Assembly (NCBI GenBank): GCA_036936605.1
Contig: JAUPFV010000002.1
Span: forward strand, 339,142,654 to 339,206,653
DNA: 64,000 nt
Direction of reading: 5' to 3'
DNA from: Limnanthes douglasii subsp. nivea
Lineage: Eukaryota; Streptophyta; Magnoliopsida; Brassicales; Limnanthaceae
Shown here piece after piece: positions 34,206 to 46,145 of this stretch. Below the pieces are notes generated by a model that was given only the letters and a program-made list of their open reading frames with translations, was not told the DNA's origin and made no database searches. Both the position numbers and the translations under genes were made by a program. How positions within the stretch are numbered: the stretch's first letter is position 1; each line of letters starts with the position of its first letter.

Positions 34206-35195
34206 ATGGATGTAAGTTAACTCTTGTTCTTCATTTTTTTTCATTACTCTGTTTTTTGGTTTTTAGTATTTTTTCTTCTATATATTTTGAATTGAAAATT
34301 AACAGGACTATTATTGGAAGAAAAGTGGACAAATACCAACATTTGGAAACTGGGATTATGCAAATGATTTACCGATAACTCAGTATTTTGAATGTGCAAG
34401 ACAAGCTGGTTTGCTTAGATACAGTTCTTCTTCTGGTGATCAATTAGATCCTTCTAATAATGATCTCTACGCTGTTGATCTCAAGAAACATACTCGTCTT
34501 CCTCCTACAAAGGTAGTACTACTATCTCTAGATATTTTCTCAGTGTTTGGTTGCTCAGAAAGTTTTTACTACAGAAATTGTAAAAACAGAGCTTTCTTCG
34601 TTGTTGTTGATAGCTGTCTGAAGATTTGATTGAGTACTGTTTGGTACACTATAATTAGAATGTTTACATGAAATATATTGAAATGACATGCCTATAGATC
34701 TTAATTTTAGGTACCATCTTTTCAATAAATTTTTAAAAAATTAGAATTTATTTTTGGAAATGGTTTATATAATTAATTTTGTTTAATTTAAATGATTGAG
34801 AAATAGACAAGGATGAGAGAGAAGGTGGCAGCAGGAGCACCACATGTTAAAGAGCAGAGGAAACAAGGTAGGGTGTATGACGTGACGGCACCGCCAAGCA
34901 AACCATACAATAAAAATCGGAAAAACACTCAAAACGACACCGTCGGCAGGAAACCCAAAGCAGTTGATGAAGATCTTTATAAGATCCCTCCTGAATTACT
35001 ATACTCTCCTAAACGGGTGGGTGGGTCCGTTTAGTTTTTATTTTAATTTTCCGAGATCGACCGATTTTGACCAAAATTTTATTTTTATTTATCTATTAAT
35101 ATTATCTCTTATGGTTTTGTTAATGATATAATTTTGGAATGCAGAAGAAAATGGCAGGATTTTTGTCATGCTTGGTTCCTGCATGTGCTTCGTGA
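34206..35195 (+). CDS. RIN4/NOI-domain protein (four exons)
   Basis: This is the only intact gene in the window. Proposed exons are 34206-34211, 34306-34512, 34807-35016 and 35145-35195. All introns are GT-AG and phase 0, giving 157 residues without a stop. The first exon encodes only Met-Asp. The N-terminus carries an NOI/AvrRpt2-cleavage motif, IPTFGNWDYANDLPITQYF (about residues 12-30), followed by ARQAGLLRYSSSSG. A basic central part (KTRMREKVAAGAPHVKEQRK) and a short C-terminal exon with SCLVPACAS follow. The two C-terminal cysteines suggest lipid anchoring, as in RIN4, a plasma-membrane regulator of plant immunity guarded by NLR receptors. The family is seen in the sequence. A defence role is inferred. 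The ATG is the first one after the leader. The splice sites are read by eye and not confirmed by transcripts. Confidence 0.85.
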
Positions 35196-35319
35196 GACAA
35201 AGCGTGTACTGAAGAAGGGAGGTTTTTAGTCGAGAATTATAAATTAATTTCTATAATTAGATAAGATAATATATATAATTAGTTTTCTTTTTTTAATGAT
35301 TTATTGTTCAAGTTTTATC

Positions 35320-35400
35320 TTTTTGTGTAATGAGATATATTCTGACGTTGTAAGTCATAAGATAAATTAATTTATGGTTAAGCATTATAAATATTTATGT
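35320..35400 (+). repeat. Duplicated 3' flank of the RIN4-like gene, part 1
   Basis: It contains TAAGTCATAAGATAAA and AGCATTATAAATATTTATGT, both also at 47564-47639. It lies about 120 bp after the stop codon and may include the polyadenylation region. Confidence 0.8.
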
Positions 35401-35414
35401 GTTTCTTTTTGTTT

Positions 35415-35445
<31 letters not shown>

Positions 35446-35669
35446 TTTTACTGTTTATAGAGTTCTTATTGTAAAATTATTTATATAATTTAATTTTTTT
35501 TTCGATAGATGAGTTTTTATAAATTATCAATAAATATTTTACCAAGTTTTTATTATTATCGTAGCTACCGATCAATATTTAGATTCAAAAAATCATAAAT
35601 AATTTTATTTTTTATATTTTAATAAGATATGGGTTTTTCAAACAGTATCTGAAAAGAAAAATGATATTA

Positions 35670-36560
35670 TATTATGTTTGTATTTTAAAAATGTACAAAA
35701 CTAATTTTTTATAAGAAAAAATTGTCAAACCTAGTTATCATAGTCTCGCATCTTTATCATGAAGTATTACGTGTGTCGCATATCCTCGCTTCATTATGTA
35801 TGGTTTCACATATATCCATTTCAATAATGCCTAATTTTGTATTTTTATCATTAATACATATTTTGTATCTTTTAACTTTAACATGTCTACTCAGCATTTA
35901 TTATGTCTGGTCTTAGTGTCTTACATCTCTTTATTTCATTATGCATGGTCTATCATCTCTCCATTTCATCATAACTGTTCTCAGATCTATCTACGTCATC
36001 ATGTCTGGTTTCACATATCTCCATTTCATCATGCATGATCTCGCATATCTCTATTACATCATGCGAGACTACAACAAAACTAAGTACGAGATGCGATACC
36101 AAACAAACTTAATGCTAGAGCATGGTAGCTGGGCCTAGCAAAAAAAATTAAAAAAAAATTATCCATAGATCTAATTTTGTTCATCTTAAAAAACAAAACC
36201 AATGTTACTTTTACATTTTTTATGGTTTCTGACTTGAAAGGTACGTATCTTACAAAAAAAGTTCCGGTTAAAAAAAAAGCTAAATCACTGGTGATGAAAT
36301 ATTGATACTTTATGTTTCATATAAATAATATTAAGTTAAAATCAAATAGAAAATCAAATATTATATAGATAATAATGATACATAGATATTTAAATAACAT
36401 TAAAAAAGTGTATCTAAAAAAATTAACTAAAGCCAATTTCCAACAAATAGACAAACTATTATTTTCACAACATATCAAAAATACCATCCAATTAGAATTT
36501 TAAAAAATTTGAAACAAATAATTCTAAATATTTAAAACTCTCGAGACCTGCCGCGAAATA
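35670..36560. mobile_element. Array-bearing foldback-like element (instance 2)
   Basis: The left arm (about 35673-35705, TTTTAAAAATGTACAAAACT) and right arm (36171-36221, CTAATTTTGTTCATCTTAAA) are imperfect inverted repeats related to those of instance 1. They bracket a degenerate array at 35738-36072. Downstream sequence (TTTAAATAACATTAAAAAAG and AATAGACAAACTA) also parallels the right flank of instance 1, so the element extends to about 36500. The related 3' flank at 47.6-47.8 kb lacks it. Confidence 0.5.
35738..36072 (+). repeat. TCTCGCAT minisatellite, array 2
   Basis: The units are about 28-31 bp, the best being GGTTTCACATATCTCCATTT and GATCTCGCATATCTCTATTA, each followed by CATCATGC. 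The core is the same as in array 1 but the spacer is longer. Confidence 0.7.
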
Positions 36561-36939
36561 TCGAATAAAAATGGTTATTTTTGTTTTAGATGGTGCAAAA
36601 GAACGCCATACTAACTAAATTACTTTTAAGAATAGAGTTAAACAGAATAAAAACCTTGTTAGATCGGTTAGGAGAAAGATTTAGTATTTCAGCTCGGCTA
36701 AAAAAAATAAAATATTTTAAATTAGTGTTACATTGGGACAGTTGAAAGATGAGGCGATATAAAATGTGGCTATCTAAAATTTACGCACATTCTAGTATTT
36801 GCTATATATATATATAAACATTTAATATTTTTTACATTTCTAAACAATCGTTAACCGTTGAAGTGAATTTTAATACTAGTGTTTCTTCAGAAAAATAAGG
36901 ATTTAATTAGTAAATCGAAAAGAACATGATTTAATAAGT

Positions 36940-37200
36940 TTAATTATTGGTGTGGTGTATACAGTATACGTAAGATTAGGAGTGTCACATGTAAAATCAT
37001 TGACGGTTTAATCAATCAGTTCAAAAAGTCAAATGTTTTGGGGGAAATAAAGTCAAATGTGTCCACTTAGATATTGGTTGTCAAACTCAATATGAATGGA
37101 TTTTTTTTCGTCTCCTTAAGTTATACTACTATTAAGTAGTTAGGATAAGACTCTTCCGTTTTAAATAGGCTTTAAACTTTCGACAATCGCGATTTTATAT
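36940..37200 (+). repeat. Duplicated 3' flank of the RIN4-like gene, part 2
   Basis: It shares CATGTAAAATCAT, GTTTAATCA, AAAAAGT and CTCAATATGAATGG, in the same order, with 47805-48015. Confidence 0.75.
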
Positions 37201-37269
37201 ACACCCTCTTAAAATCCACGCAAGTTTGTTAAGTTTTTTTTATAAATATTTTCAACTTATTTATTTTAA

Positions 37270-37420
37270 TGAGTGTGGTAAACCATCAGTCCGACGCGAT
37301 AGTCTGCAAACCAACGTCAGAAGGTAAACCACACAAGGTGACAAGTTCAGCCGCGAAAACGTATGTAGAGAGACTCGTACTCAACCAACTCGGCTACCCC
37401 TTGGGGCAACACAGAATTCA
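37270..37420 (-). repeat. Possible tRNA-derived SINE fragment
   Basis: On the minus strand GGGGTAGCCGAGTTGGTTGA fits the Pol III A-box consensus (TRGCNNAGTNGG) at 37380-37398. A convincing B box (GGTTCGANNCC) was not found downstream, and no A-rich tail was delimited. The segment is more GC-rich than its surroundings, which supports a separate origin. Confidence 0.35.
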
Positions 37421-37429
37421 TGTTTATTT

Positions 37430-38540
37430 TAATCCCACATTTATTTTAACTATTGTTTCACAATTCATATTTATCTTAATTCCCAAATCGTAGTTAGACA
37501 ATAAATAAAATTATCCGTAATTCGTAATTCACATTTATTTTGTCTCTTATTTTACAATTCGCATTTTTATTGATTCACAAATTATATGAAGAAACTTTTT
37601 ATCCTTAATTTAAAATTCGCATATTTTATTTACAGTTTGTATCGTAATTCACACTTAGAAAAATAATAATCTAAATTTAGTTATTAATTCGTAATTTATA
37701 TTTTTTCAACCATTTCTTAATTTTTTTAAGAATTGCGAATTAAGACTTCACGAGTATTACGAAAAAAATCTTGAATTTTTTTGAGCTATTTTTAAAAGAT
37801 TTAAACAATAATAAAAAACAAATAAAAGAAAAATATACATGTAAAATATTATTATATAAATAAAAGGTATTAAAAGTATTATATATATTCTAAATACCAT
37901 TAGTAACTTATAATTTTTTATACCTAATAATAATTGAGTTTTGATTAACTCACCATTTTTTTATATATATAGTTTTTTTTAGATTTATAAATTGTAATAA
38001 AATTGATTTATAATGTTCGCAAATCTAGGAGTAAAATTAAGGGATCAAATCTTTTGAGTGATCGTTTTGAAATTAATAAATAATATTGTGGTGGTTAAAA
38101 CACAAATTAATATTTTTTTATTAATTTTATTTCAAAAGACATGATTTTAAGAAAGTAATAAAAATTAATGAGGCCTATTATGTAAGCTCATTACCATTTA
38201 CAAAGTGAGTATTTGTTTTACGATTTAGGTGTCCAAAGAGAATGCATCAAAGAACTCAAAAATCAAATTTGATGTTTTTCATTTTCATATTCAGCGCCAA
38301 TCTTTTCAAGATATATTAACTTAGTCTTCTTTATTTGTGCAAAGACTTTTCCAGACATTAAAATTGTCAAAATTTCTTGTTGAGAATATTTTTAAGATAC
38401 TTGAGACTTTTTTTAGAACTTGTCATTGAAACCTTTATTTTATAGTTTTTTTAGGATGAGGAGCACCAATTGCTTCTTGCATAAACAAAGCTTTTAGGTT
38501 CCACCATTATAAAGTATATGTAAATTTATATCTTTAATGA
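37430..38540. other. AT-rich stretch without recognisable genes
   Basis: Repeated short ATTCGCATTTATTTT and ATTCGTAATTC motifs at about 37430-37700 form a loose, degenerate array. Nothing else is recognised. The 3' untranslated end of LINE-C may reach into the right part. Confidence 0.4.
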
Positions 38541-38559
38541 CAGATTCCAAATTTTAATA

Positions 38560-38880
38560 ATGTTTCATTTTTAGGTATCCAACATCTAAGCTTTCAAGGA
38601 ATGTAATAACAATGAGGTGAGTTAGTGCATATTCTTTGTTGTAATCTATACAACTTATGTTATTTAAGGTATGTTTAGCAATCCAATCCGCAACTTGATT
38701 TTGTTCTTCGTATATATGTTTAAGAATCATGTTGTTACTTATAATCTTTCTATAATATTTTATCAATGAATTCATGAACAAAGGGGTATTTTTTCTTTCA
38801 ATGATTTTAACAAGTTCAGTAAAATCAACCTCTATATCTGTATGATCTAGGTTTCTTTCCTTGTAGATAAACAAACCATC
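38560..38880 (-). pseudogene. LINE-C RNase H
   Basis: The minus-strand frame reads TDIEVDFTELVKII, MILKHIYEEQNQVADWIAKH and TLNNIS, matching the end of the LINE-type RNase H (H..RE.N..AD.LAK). The frame starts inside the domain. Confidence 0.85.
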
Positions 38881-39099
38881 TAATAATGCTCTACATACTG
38901 CTAATATAGAACCTGTGAAGGATGGTAGTTAGAGAAGTATAATAATAACATATATTTTGACCATGAGGTAGAATTTTCCATGAACTGTAATCATAATTTA
39001 AAAGAAAAATTATCTTGCATATTTTCTACTCTTCTAATATTTAGACCAATATCCTCATATAGTTTGCAAAAATCAGTCTAGTTCACAGCCTTCTTAGAT

Positions 39100-39400
39100 G
39101 CAATATATCACCAAAGAAACCAATTGCATATTTTTTCTATCATGTTTATCATAATTTTAAATAATAAGCGGATTTGAAGGTGATAAGTAGGTATAGACAT
39201 CAAGAAAAATTGTATAAGAATTAGTCTTCCTCCAAAATATAACAACTTCCCATCATAATCTTGGACTTTTGATCTGACCTTAGCCACTAATTCATTAAAT
39301 TGTCCACCATTACTACTTGAGTTAATAGGAATTCTCAGATATTTGAATGGTAATATGCCATGTTTAAAGTTGTATAGTATCATGTCAAACGTTTTTCATT
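39100..39400 (-). pseudogene. LINE-C reverse transcriptase C-terminal part
   Basis: ILPFKYLRIPINSSSNGGQF, then YDGKLLYFGGRLILIQFFLM, then IEKICNWFLW is the C-terminal RT segment of plant LINEs (LPFKYLG.P...W..K.LSYAGR..LI). The frame is open for about 90 codons. Confidence 0.88.
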
Positions 39401-39850
39401 CTCTATCATTTGAGTGTACATTGAACCAACATATCTAACATTCCCAAATTCGTATTCTTGAATAACATTATTAAACTCATCCATACTTCTCAAACACGTA
39501 GTAGAATATGCAGTTTGTTCTTAAGCATTTGTAATAACGTTGAAATCATCTATTATAATCCATGCTTTAGAATGATCTCCAACATCTCTTAATCTAACCC
39601 AGAGAGCCATTTTTGTTCTATAGTATTCTTCCTATACACCACTAACATCATGAATTTTATATAGAGAGATAAATGACAAACTGTAAGATGCATAAATATT
39701 CATGATTAACAATCATTTACACCCTAAAATATTCATTCCAAAAGATCCAAAGTTTATTACTTAAGTTTGATGCTCCTTTGTGAAAACCAAGTTTTCTAGT
39801 AACCTTCTCTAAATCAACCACCAAAATGATAGTCAACGTTTTCTATAATT
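39400..39850 (-). pseudogene. LINE-C endonuclease domain
   Basis: The minus strand reads KAWIIIDDFNVITNA (about 39533-39577), with the catalytic DFN motif, then SMDEFNNVIQEYEFGNVRYV. An upstream stop-broken portion includes LGFHKGASNLSNKLWIFWNE. It joins almost directly to the RT C-terminus, which marks the deletion at about 39390. Confidence 0.82.
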
Positions 39851-40489
39851 CTTAAGGATTGGATTCTTCTGAGCATGCCTTTATTCCTGTCTCTCCTCAC
39901 ATTCCAATTAAGGGTTGTGAGTGTCATTTAGATAATTTCAAGAAATGTATGGAAGACCTTTTAGAGATTAATGCCTTATTGGAAAGTGAGTGTTCAAGTT
40001 GTTTAAAAATAGATTTTTTCTTCATTTCTCTAACAACTTCTTTAAATTCTTTTCTATGTTTTTATTTCCCAAGATATGGGATAATGGTAAGCTCCCAACA
40101 ATATCTTTAATCGGGGATGAAGAATTTGTAATTGAATTATTAAAGCCATTTGTAGATAAGAATAAATATCCAAATTTAAGAAGTCTAGAGAATTTATAAC
40201 TTCATTTCCAATATTAGACGAACTAATGCTAATCAACTCTTTCTTCTTATTATTTAAATTCAATTTATTACTTTCTCATTCAAGATTTTCCATACTGATT
40301 TCTTCAATGATATGACCTTTCTCTTTGTTTTTATTGCCAGGTTAGCACTTATGTTATTTGGTTTTCTCATATTGATTTCATCCTTAATATTAGATTCTAG
40401 ATCCTGTATTACCTGAGGAATTGTTTTGATTAATCCTCTTTAATGACGACTGATTTAAAGTTTTAGGGCTCAAACAACAAGTTGATTAT

Positions 40490-41340
40490 GAGATTTCACA
40501 TTGTGATTGATATAGGATTAAGGATACAACTGATTTTTTTAACTTTAGATGAATCATTTTTAACAGAGATTAGCTTCTTGGAGATTAAAATGTTGTGGCT
40601 TAAATGATGACACTTTGAACAATATGCATGTATGTCTTCATAGCTAATGTCGTGCCAGAATTCATAACCATTTCCTAAACCAATCAAATTTTTTGATATA
40701 ATATCTCTGGATACACCCATCTCAATGCTTAACAGTAATTGAACCTGACTCTGTGTTTAGGAGGAACCCATAATTTTAAAGGCTATCCTATTGCTTTGGA
40801 GACTGCCAAAATAGATTCCTCGTTGTACATGAATTCTTGGAGATTATAAAGTATAATCCACAATGGGGTGATTGAAGATTCGATGTTTGGGTAAAGCAAT
40901 TGGTGCTTTTAAAAATTCTCATAGAATATTACCCAATACTCCAAACATTTCTGTTATAGAAAAAGATAAAACATGCATTTCTTTCTTATCAAATTCCATA
41001 AATATATGCCTTGGAGCACATAGAGATAGACTAAAATTTCCAATAAGACAAATAGTTTTTATGAATGTTTTAATTTCTTTTAGGATATGTCTACCATGTG
41101 AGAGTTTTCCAATATAAGTAAATTCTGGATAAGATAAAAAAAATTATCTTTATCTAGTGATGAGAATTCTATGTCTATATGATCTCTTTTAAGTTGAATG
41201 TTAACTTTAGAAACAAGAATCTCTTTGTTAGAAACATTTAAAATAGCTAGAAAATGATTTGTATAAAAGATTGAAATATTTATGTTCTTGCATTATAGGG
41301 TTTTCGATAGGTCCATTACAACAACCATGACAGAGAGGTT
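40490..41340 (-). pseudogene. LINE-C ORF1: DUF4283 and zinc knuckle
   Basis: FTYIGKLSHGRHILKEIKTF, then FIKTICLIGNFSLSLCAPRH (about 41010-41120), is the start of DUF4283. It continues to VSRDIISKNLIGLGNGYEFW and a CCHC-like knuckle beginning HAYCSKCHHLSHNI (about 40600-40640) whose final cysteine is lost. Frameshifts occur near 40940 and 40770. Confidence 0.85.
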
Positions 41341-41691
41341 TCTAGTAAGGCTTTGGTAATGGGGTTAAAAGAAACTAGACAAGGAAAAAAATACGATAAT
41401 TCAGTCCATAAATTTTTTTCAAAGATCTTAGAGACATAACTAGATATTTTGATTTTGGGACAAAGTAGAATAGATTTGATGGTTTAAAGTTTGGTAAGGG
41501 ACATCAACACCTGCCATCCCATTCAAGACAAAAAGGTGGAGGCAAGAATTGGTTTTGAAAAAATAGGGTGTTCGAACGATAAAACTCAATAACAAACAAA
41601 AAATTTCTTCGCAATTTTAATTTCTTTTTAGCATTAAAAAAAGACATATGTTCAATTCGGTTTACCCCGCACAAAGAATAATTTTTAAAGA

Positions 41692-41693
<2 letters not shown>

Positions 41694-41735
<42 letters not shown>
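41694..41735. repeat. (AT)n microsatellite
   Basis: This is about 40 bp of alternating TA. Confidence 0.97.
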
Positions 41736-41739
41736 TTTT

Positions 41740-42900
41740 AACTTGTGTTTTATAATAAATTTATCAAATTCATATTTTTTAATTAATTTATTATTTAAAG
41801 TATAAAATAATAATTATTGTGTTATGAGTTTTTTTATATCCACCTAATTTTAAAAATATTATCTGTTGTTCCATTTTAAAGTTTTAAGTAGTTTAAAAGT
41901 GTGAGTATTTATTTTTACCTATCTATTTATTCATGTTGGCTACCAATTTTTATTTTTATATTAGAAATAATTTTGTTTATTTTCTACAACTACTTGAATT
42001 TTTTGTTTACAAATAACTAGTATTTTTAAAATTAAAAGTTAGAGGAAAACCATCTATACTAATTTTTGTTGTTTTAATTTATTGTAAAATTATTTATCAT
42101 GATTTTGTAGTTGTTTAATTTTACATTTTGTTTTTAATGTTGCTAACAATTTAACACGATTTTGTGATTTTATATAGCAATTGGTTATGTTTTTTTTTTA
42201 TAATTTTGGCCATTCGATAAACTTTAACAGCGTAAGTTTCTATATTCTTTAGGTGAATATACGACTCTAAAATATAGATTTGATGACTTAATTACTAATA
42301 GTTGCAATTTAAGTGTCTATACATATTAATAATTTGTCGAGTTTATATATATGATAAATATTAAAAACTGTTTTATAATATTTTCGAGAAAATTCGATGA
42401 AAAACTATAAAAAAATATTCGGAGTAATTTAAAAATATAAATAAAAATATTAAATAAACGTGTGCGTAATAGATATACCATAATGAAAAATTACATCATA
42501 ACCGTAGACAATTCAAGCTAAAAAAATAAAACACTATTAGTAAGGCTCTACAAGTGAGGCGATCCGATCATTATCGGTTAGAGTCACGTAATAAAAAAAG
42601 AAAAAAATCCATCGAAGCGTATTACGATGAGAGACATTAAACCCTAAAACAATATACAATAGTTTCCGAAAGTAGACCGGAACATAAATCAAATAAACTA
42701 AACCATAAAAAAAAGAGGCGGTCCATTAGCTATCGAGCTTGAAAAGTATGAAACTAAGAGAAAACAACATCTAAATAAGGTCAATAAGTAAAATCAGTGA
42801 ACCAACGAAGGTGATTCGTTGCATATAGGTTGAGAAAATGGATAAGTGACATGATAATAGTATAAAAAGAGTATTATAGGTCGAGTTGATATTCTGTTTG
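41740..42900. other. AT-rich stretch without recognisable genes
   Basis: No motif or open frame worth naming was seen. Around 42540-42620 base composition rises briefly, without a recognisable feature. Confidence 0.4.
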
Positions 42901-43389
42901 GATTGAGTTGCTGAGATAACTATAGATTAAGGTAGACTAGACACTAGGTGAATGTGAGTCGGATGAAGATAAGAAGATCTTTGAAATAGATAAGTTTGTT
43001 GGTGGCACATCAAGATGAGAGTCTATAGAAGGTATGTTTAGACTTATTGGTATAAGATCATCATGAATAACCGAGTTGCAGAAGAGTGTTTGAAAATATT
43101 TAGGATTTAAGCCCAAATCAACAACATACACAGTTGATGAAGCATCATTCTTCAAAACAAAAAAAATATAATGACCATTTTGTGATATCTTATATAATAA
43201 AAGAAAATAAGAAACATACTGTTTTGTCTTCTTCTTTCCATTATTCTGTTTCCACTTTAATCCTCAACAAGTCTTCTTTAATGCTCAACAAGTCTCTGAT
43301 CTTCAAGATACATGTAGGAAAACTGAAAGAGAAAAAGAGTGAAAGAAAGACTGAAGTCTTCCAATCACTGAAGATAGTGGCTATCGACT

Positions 43390-43758
43390 AGTTTAGGTTC
43401 AGGATGAAGAAATTCCAAAACATACAATTCTTATTTATAGACTTTACAACTTGAAGCCCAAAGTTGTAAAACCCAACCTATTGTACTACCTCGTGATCGG
43501 GGAACATAACCCAGTAAATTGATAAATCAATTTATGCCCTAAATTATTAGTTTAAGCTTAAGTGTTTAGATTTGAGCCATATTCTTTGCAATGCATAAAT
43601 TCAACATGGTTACCACACTTAGATCCATAACATCTTTTTCACCTATAGGTCCAATCAATTAATTACTTAGGACAATTGCAAATATTTATATTTAGCATGT
43701 CGGCCCAAAATATTGTCGATATATATATATATATATATATATTAAATATATTCCAACA
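43390..43758 (-). repeat. copia-3 3' LTR (left limit uncertain)
   Basis: The right edge is firm because TGTTGGAATA on the minus strand follows the polypurine tract. A short (AT)n run at 43720-43742 lies inside. The LTR may continue left to about 42900, where a 72-codon minus-strand frame exists without domain similarity. Confidence 0.6.
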
Positions 43759-44199
43759 ATCTCCCACTTGGACTGTCACATGCTACTCAAGAATACGTAT
43801 TCAACTCTAATGAGATCCCTAAATCCATTATCAATGGGCAAATGATACAACCTCATACATGACTGATAGCAATAAAAGACTAAAGACCTTTTTCTTGTAA
43901 TGTGAACAATAAGATGCAACAATAATCTCATTACCATTATCAGTCAATTACTTGGGCCAAATATGGAGTGTGGTCTAAACGTAATATGACTTGTAATTGT
44001 AAATATCTAGTCTTAAATGCTTCTTATCTTTGGAGATACAATAAAATACATATATCAATAAATATTTCCAAGCATATGCATATATTGCAATAAATCTTAA
44101 TGTGCACAATACTACAAAGTATAACATCAGATCATATTACAAACTCTTCCACTGAAACTAACAATTCTCTAAATCAACTATAATAATACTAGCGGTGTG

Positions 44200-44770
44200 T
44201 CCCTAGAAAGCCTTAGGCAAAACCACATTTATTAGATAATCTTCTATCATAGAATTTGTACCGATGGGCTCTATACTTATCTGATCCATATGTGCTCTAT
44301 ACTTATCTGATCCATATGTACTCTTTCCTTAACAGACAAGAACTTTATGTCTATGTGTTTGGATTTAGACGAGCTCCTATAGTTGTTAGAGTGTTACGCC
44401 ACAATTTTTTTTTTGTAATACAACCTCATAAGACTTTTTATCTCTTCTACAATATGCAATCCGGTAGCAAACTTCTGTAGCCACAATACCTCGTTTGATG
44501 CCTCAAAGCACGCAATAAATTTTGCTGCCATCGTGTACGATGCAATAATTATTTGCTTTACATTTTCCAGGATATTACACCTCCATCCAATAAGAATATG
44601 TTGCATGATGTGCTCTTTAGTGCGTCTATATGTTCACCAAAATATGAGCCAAAATACTCAATGATTTCCAATTTAACCGACTTTTCATATGTCAACATAT
44701 GGCCCTTTGTTCCTCGAAGAAAAAACCAATCATGTTGATGTCGATAAAAATTGTACCAATCTTATTTTAA
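44200..44770 (-). pseudogene. copia-3 RNase H
   Basis: YEKSVKLEIIEYSGSYF, then VKQIIIASYTMAAKFIACFE, ASNEVLWLQKFATGLHIVEE and SKSKHIDIKFLSVKERVHMD matches the copia RNase H C-terminus. A perfect 26-bp tandem duplication (44268-44293 and 44294-44319) shifts the frame just after that motif. Confidence 0.88.
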
Positions 44771-46145
44771 TTGAGCATGCAACTTCTCATATGGATTTAT
44801 GATGTAAAAAATAATATTTTTATTTGAATAGTAGTTTTAAATAATACTTTAAATATTGGACTTTTATTTCACACATGCATTGCACATAAAAGCATTACAT
44901 TTAACTCATACCAATTTTTCGGTGCATAATTTTGGTGGTTAAACAAAAATAACATATTCAGGGCTGCCATCTTGGTATTTCGTTCCACAACCCCGATCTA
45001 TTTTGAAATTTTACTATTTTCTTAACATTGATGTTTTATTATATGTACACCACACCCTCTCAGTTATGGTATGAATGACTAAATCAATAAACTCATAGCC
45101 CTCTATAACCTCACTCTACTTGAAAGAAGTTCTATTTTTTTTAATGAATGCTCAAACTCGTCAAATACTAGTACACCTGATTGCATTCTTATTCTGTCAA
45201 TCAAATCACAAAAAATAAAATGAAACAACATGATAAATACGCCGCTATAAGATATTCTATGTTCTCATGAATTAGATTTTAGTAAATTATTGACGAGATG
45301 ATTCTTTGAAGTAAAGAAGACACATATTTTGATGGGGGCATCACGTATTAAAAACAAATTTGACAAGTTATCTGCTTTGAAAACCCAATACTTATGAAAA
45401 AAAATGAAGAAAATCTAAGATAACTAATGTGGTTTTATTCTTGCTTATTTCACATTGACAAGACATTCTGCTTTCGAAATCCAATGTTTATGATAAGATG
45501 AATAAAAATTAAGACAAACCACTTATTTCATAATGCTTGGCGAACTATTATGCTTTGAAAAAAATCAATGTTTGACAACCTGAATAAAACCCAAGACAAC
45601 CATATATTTTACAATGTTTGACGAGTTATTCTGTTTTGAAAATACAATGCTAGACGAGTTGATTAAAACCCAACACAAACCACATATTTCACAATGTTTG
45701 ATGAATCGTTCTACTTTCAAAACCCAATGCTTGTTGCGAGATGAATAAAAGCGAAGACAAACCGCCTATTATGAATTTTCGTTTTCTTTATCGTTAGTAA
45801 CAATGACTCTTCAAAGCATTACAGTCGCTCACAATCTGAGAGTCATGATCGCTAACATATAGAGCTTATAAGAAGTATCTTGTAAAAAAAACGTTTATCC
45901 AAATCAGATTGAAAAACAAATTGTATAAAATTGGGATGTCAATTTTATTTTATTTTTAAAAACGCATTGTTAGAATAGTTGTTTTCTAAAAGCTAAAAAA
46001 ATATTATTTTATAGGATATAAAAATATCTGTCTCCGAATGCACTATATTTATAATAGTTTTTAAGTAGTTACAAGTACAAGTAAAGCATCTATAATATAT
46101 TTAAATATATATAAAATATATAATATATTTTAACATATAGATTTT
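44770..46145. other. Region mostly without genes, with a minisatellite
   Basis: Apart from the 80-bp array at 45350-45770 I see no gene or element end. Confidence 0.4.
45350..45770 (+). repeat. 80-bp minisatellite
   Basis: ATTTYACAATG-like unit starts lie at 45447, 45525, 45606 and 45686, with spacings of 78, 81 and 80 bp, and a degraded unit precedes them. Units share TTTGACGAGTTATTCTG, CAATGCTTG, GATGAATAAAACCCAAGACA and AACCAC. About 4.5-5 copies remain. Confidence 0.88.

Larger units (their letters stand above)
38550..41340 (-). mobile_element. LINE, internally deleted, minus strand (LINE-C)
   Basis: Read on the minus strand, ORF1, endonuclease, the end of RT and RNase H occur in order, but the whole central RT with its catalytic box is missing between the endonuclease and the C-terminal RT. 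The frames are broken throughout. Confidence 0.88.
42900..44770 (-). mobile_element. Ty1-copia 3' end (copia-3)
   Basis: A minus-strand copia remnant has the last part of RT/RNase H at 44200-44770. A polypurine-like AAGTGGGAGAT follows at about 43761-43771, then a 3' LTR that starts TGTTGGAATATATT at 43758 and runs left. The left end of the LTR is uncertain. A TATA-like TCTATAAATA on the minus strand near 43435 fits an LTR promoter. Everything upstream of the RNase H is missing. Confidence 0.75.

Noticed and set aside
37380..37398. Functional tRNA gene
   Set aside because: Only the A box is convincing. No cloverleaf, B box or terminator could be drawn.
40872..41117. Plus-strand frame over LINE-C ORF1
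   Set aside because: The minus strand carries the recognisable DUF4283, so the plus frame is its shadow.
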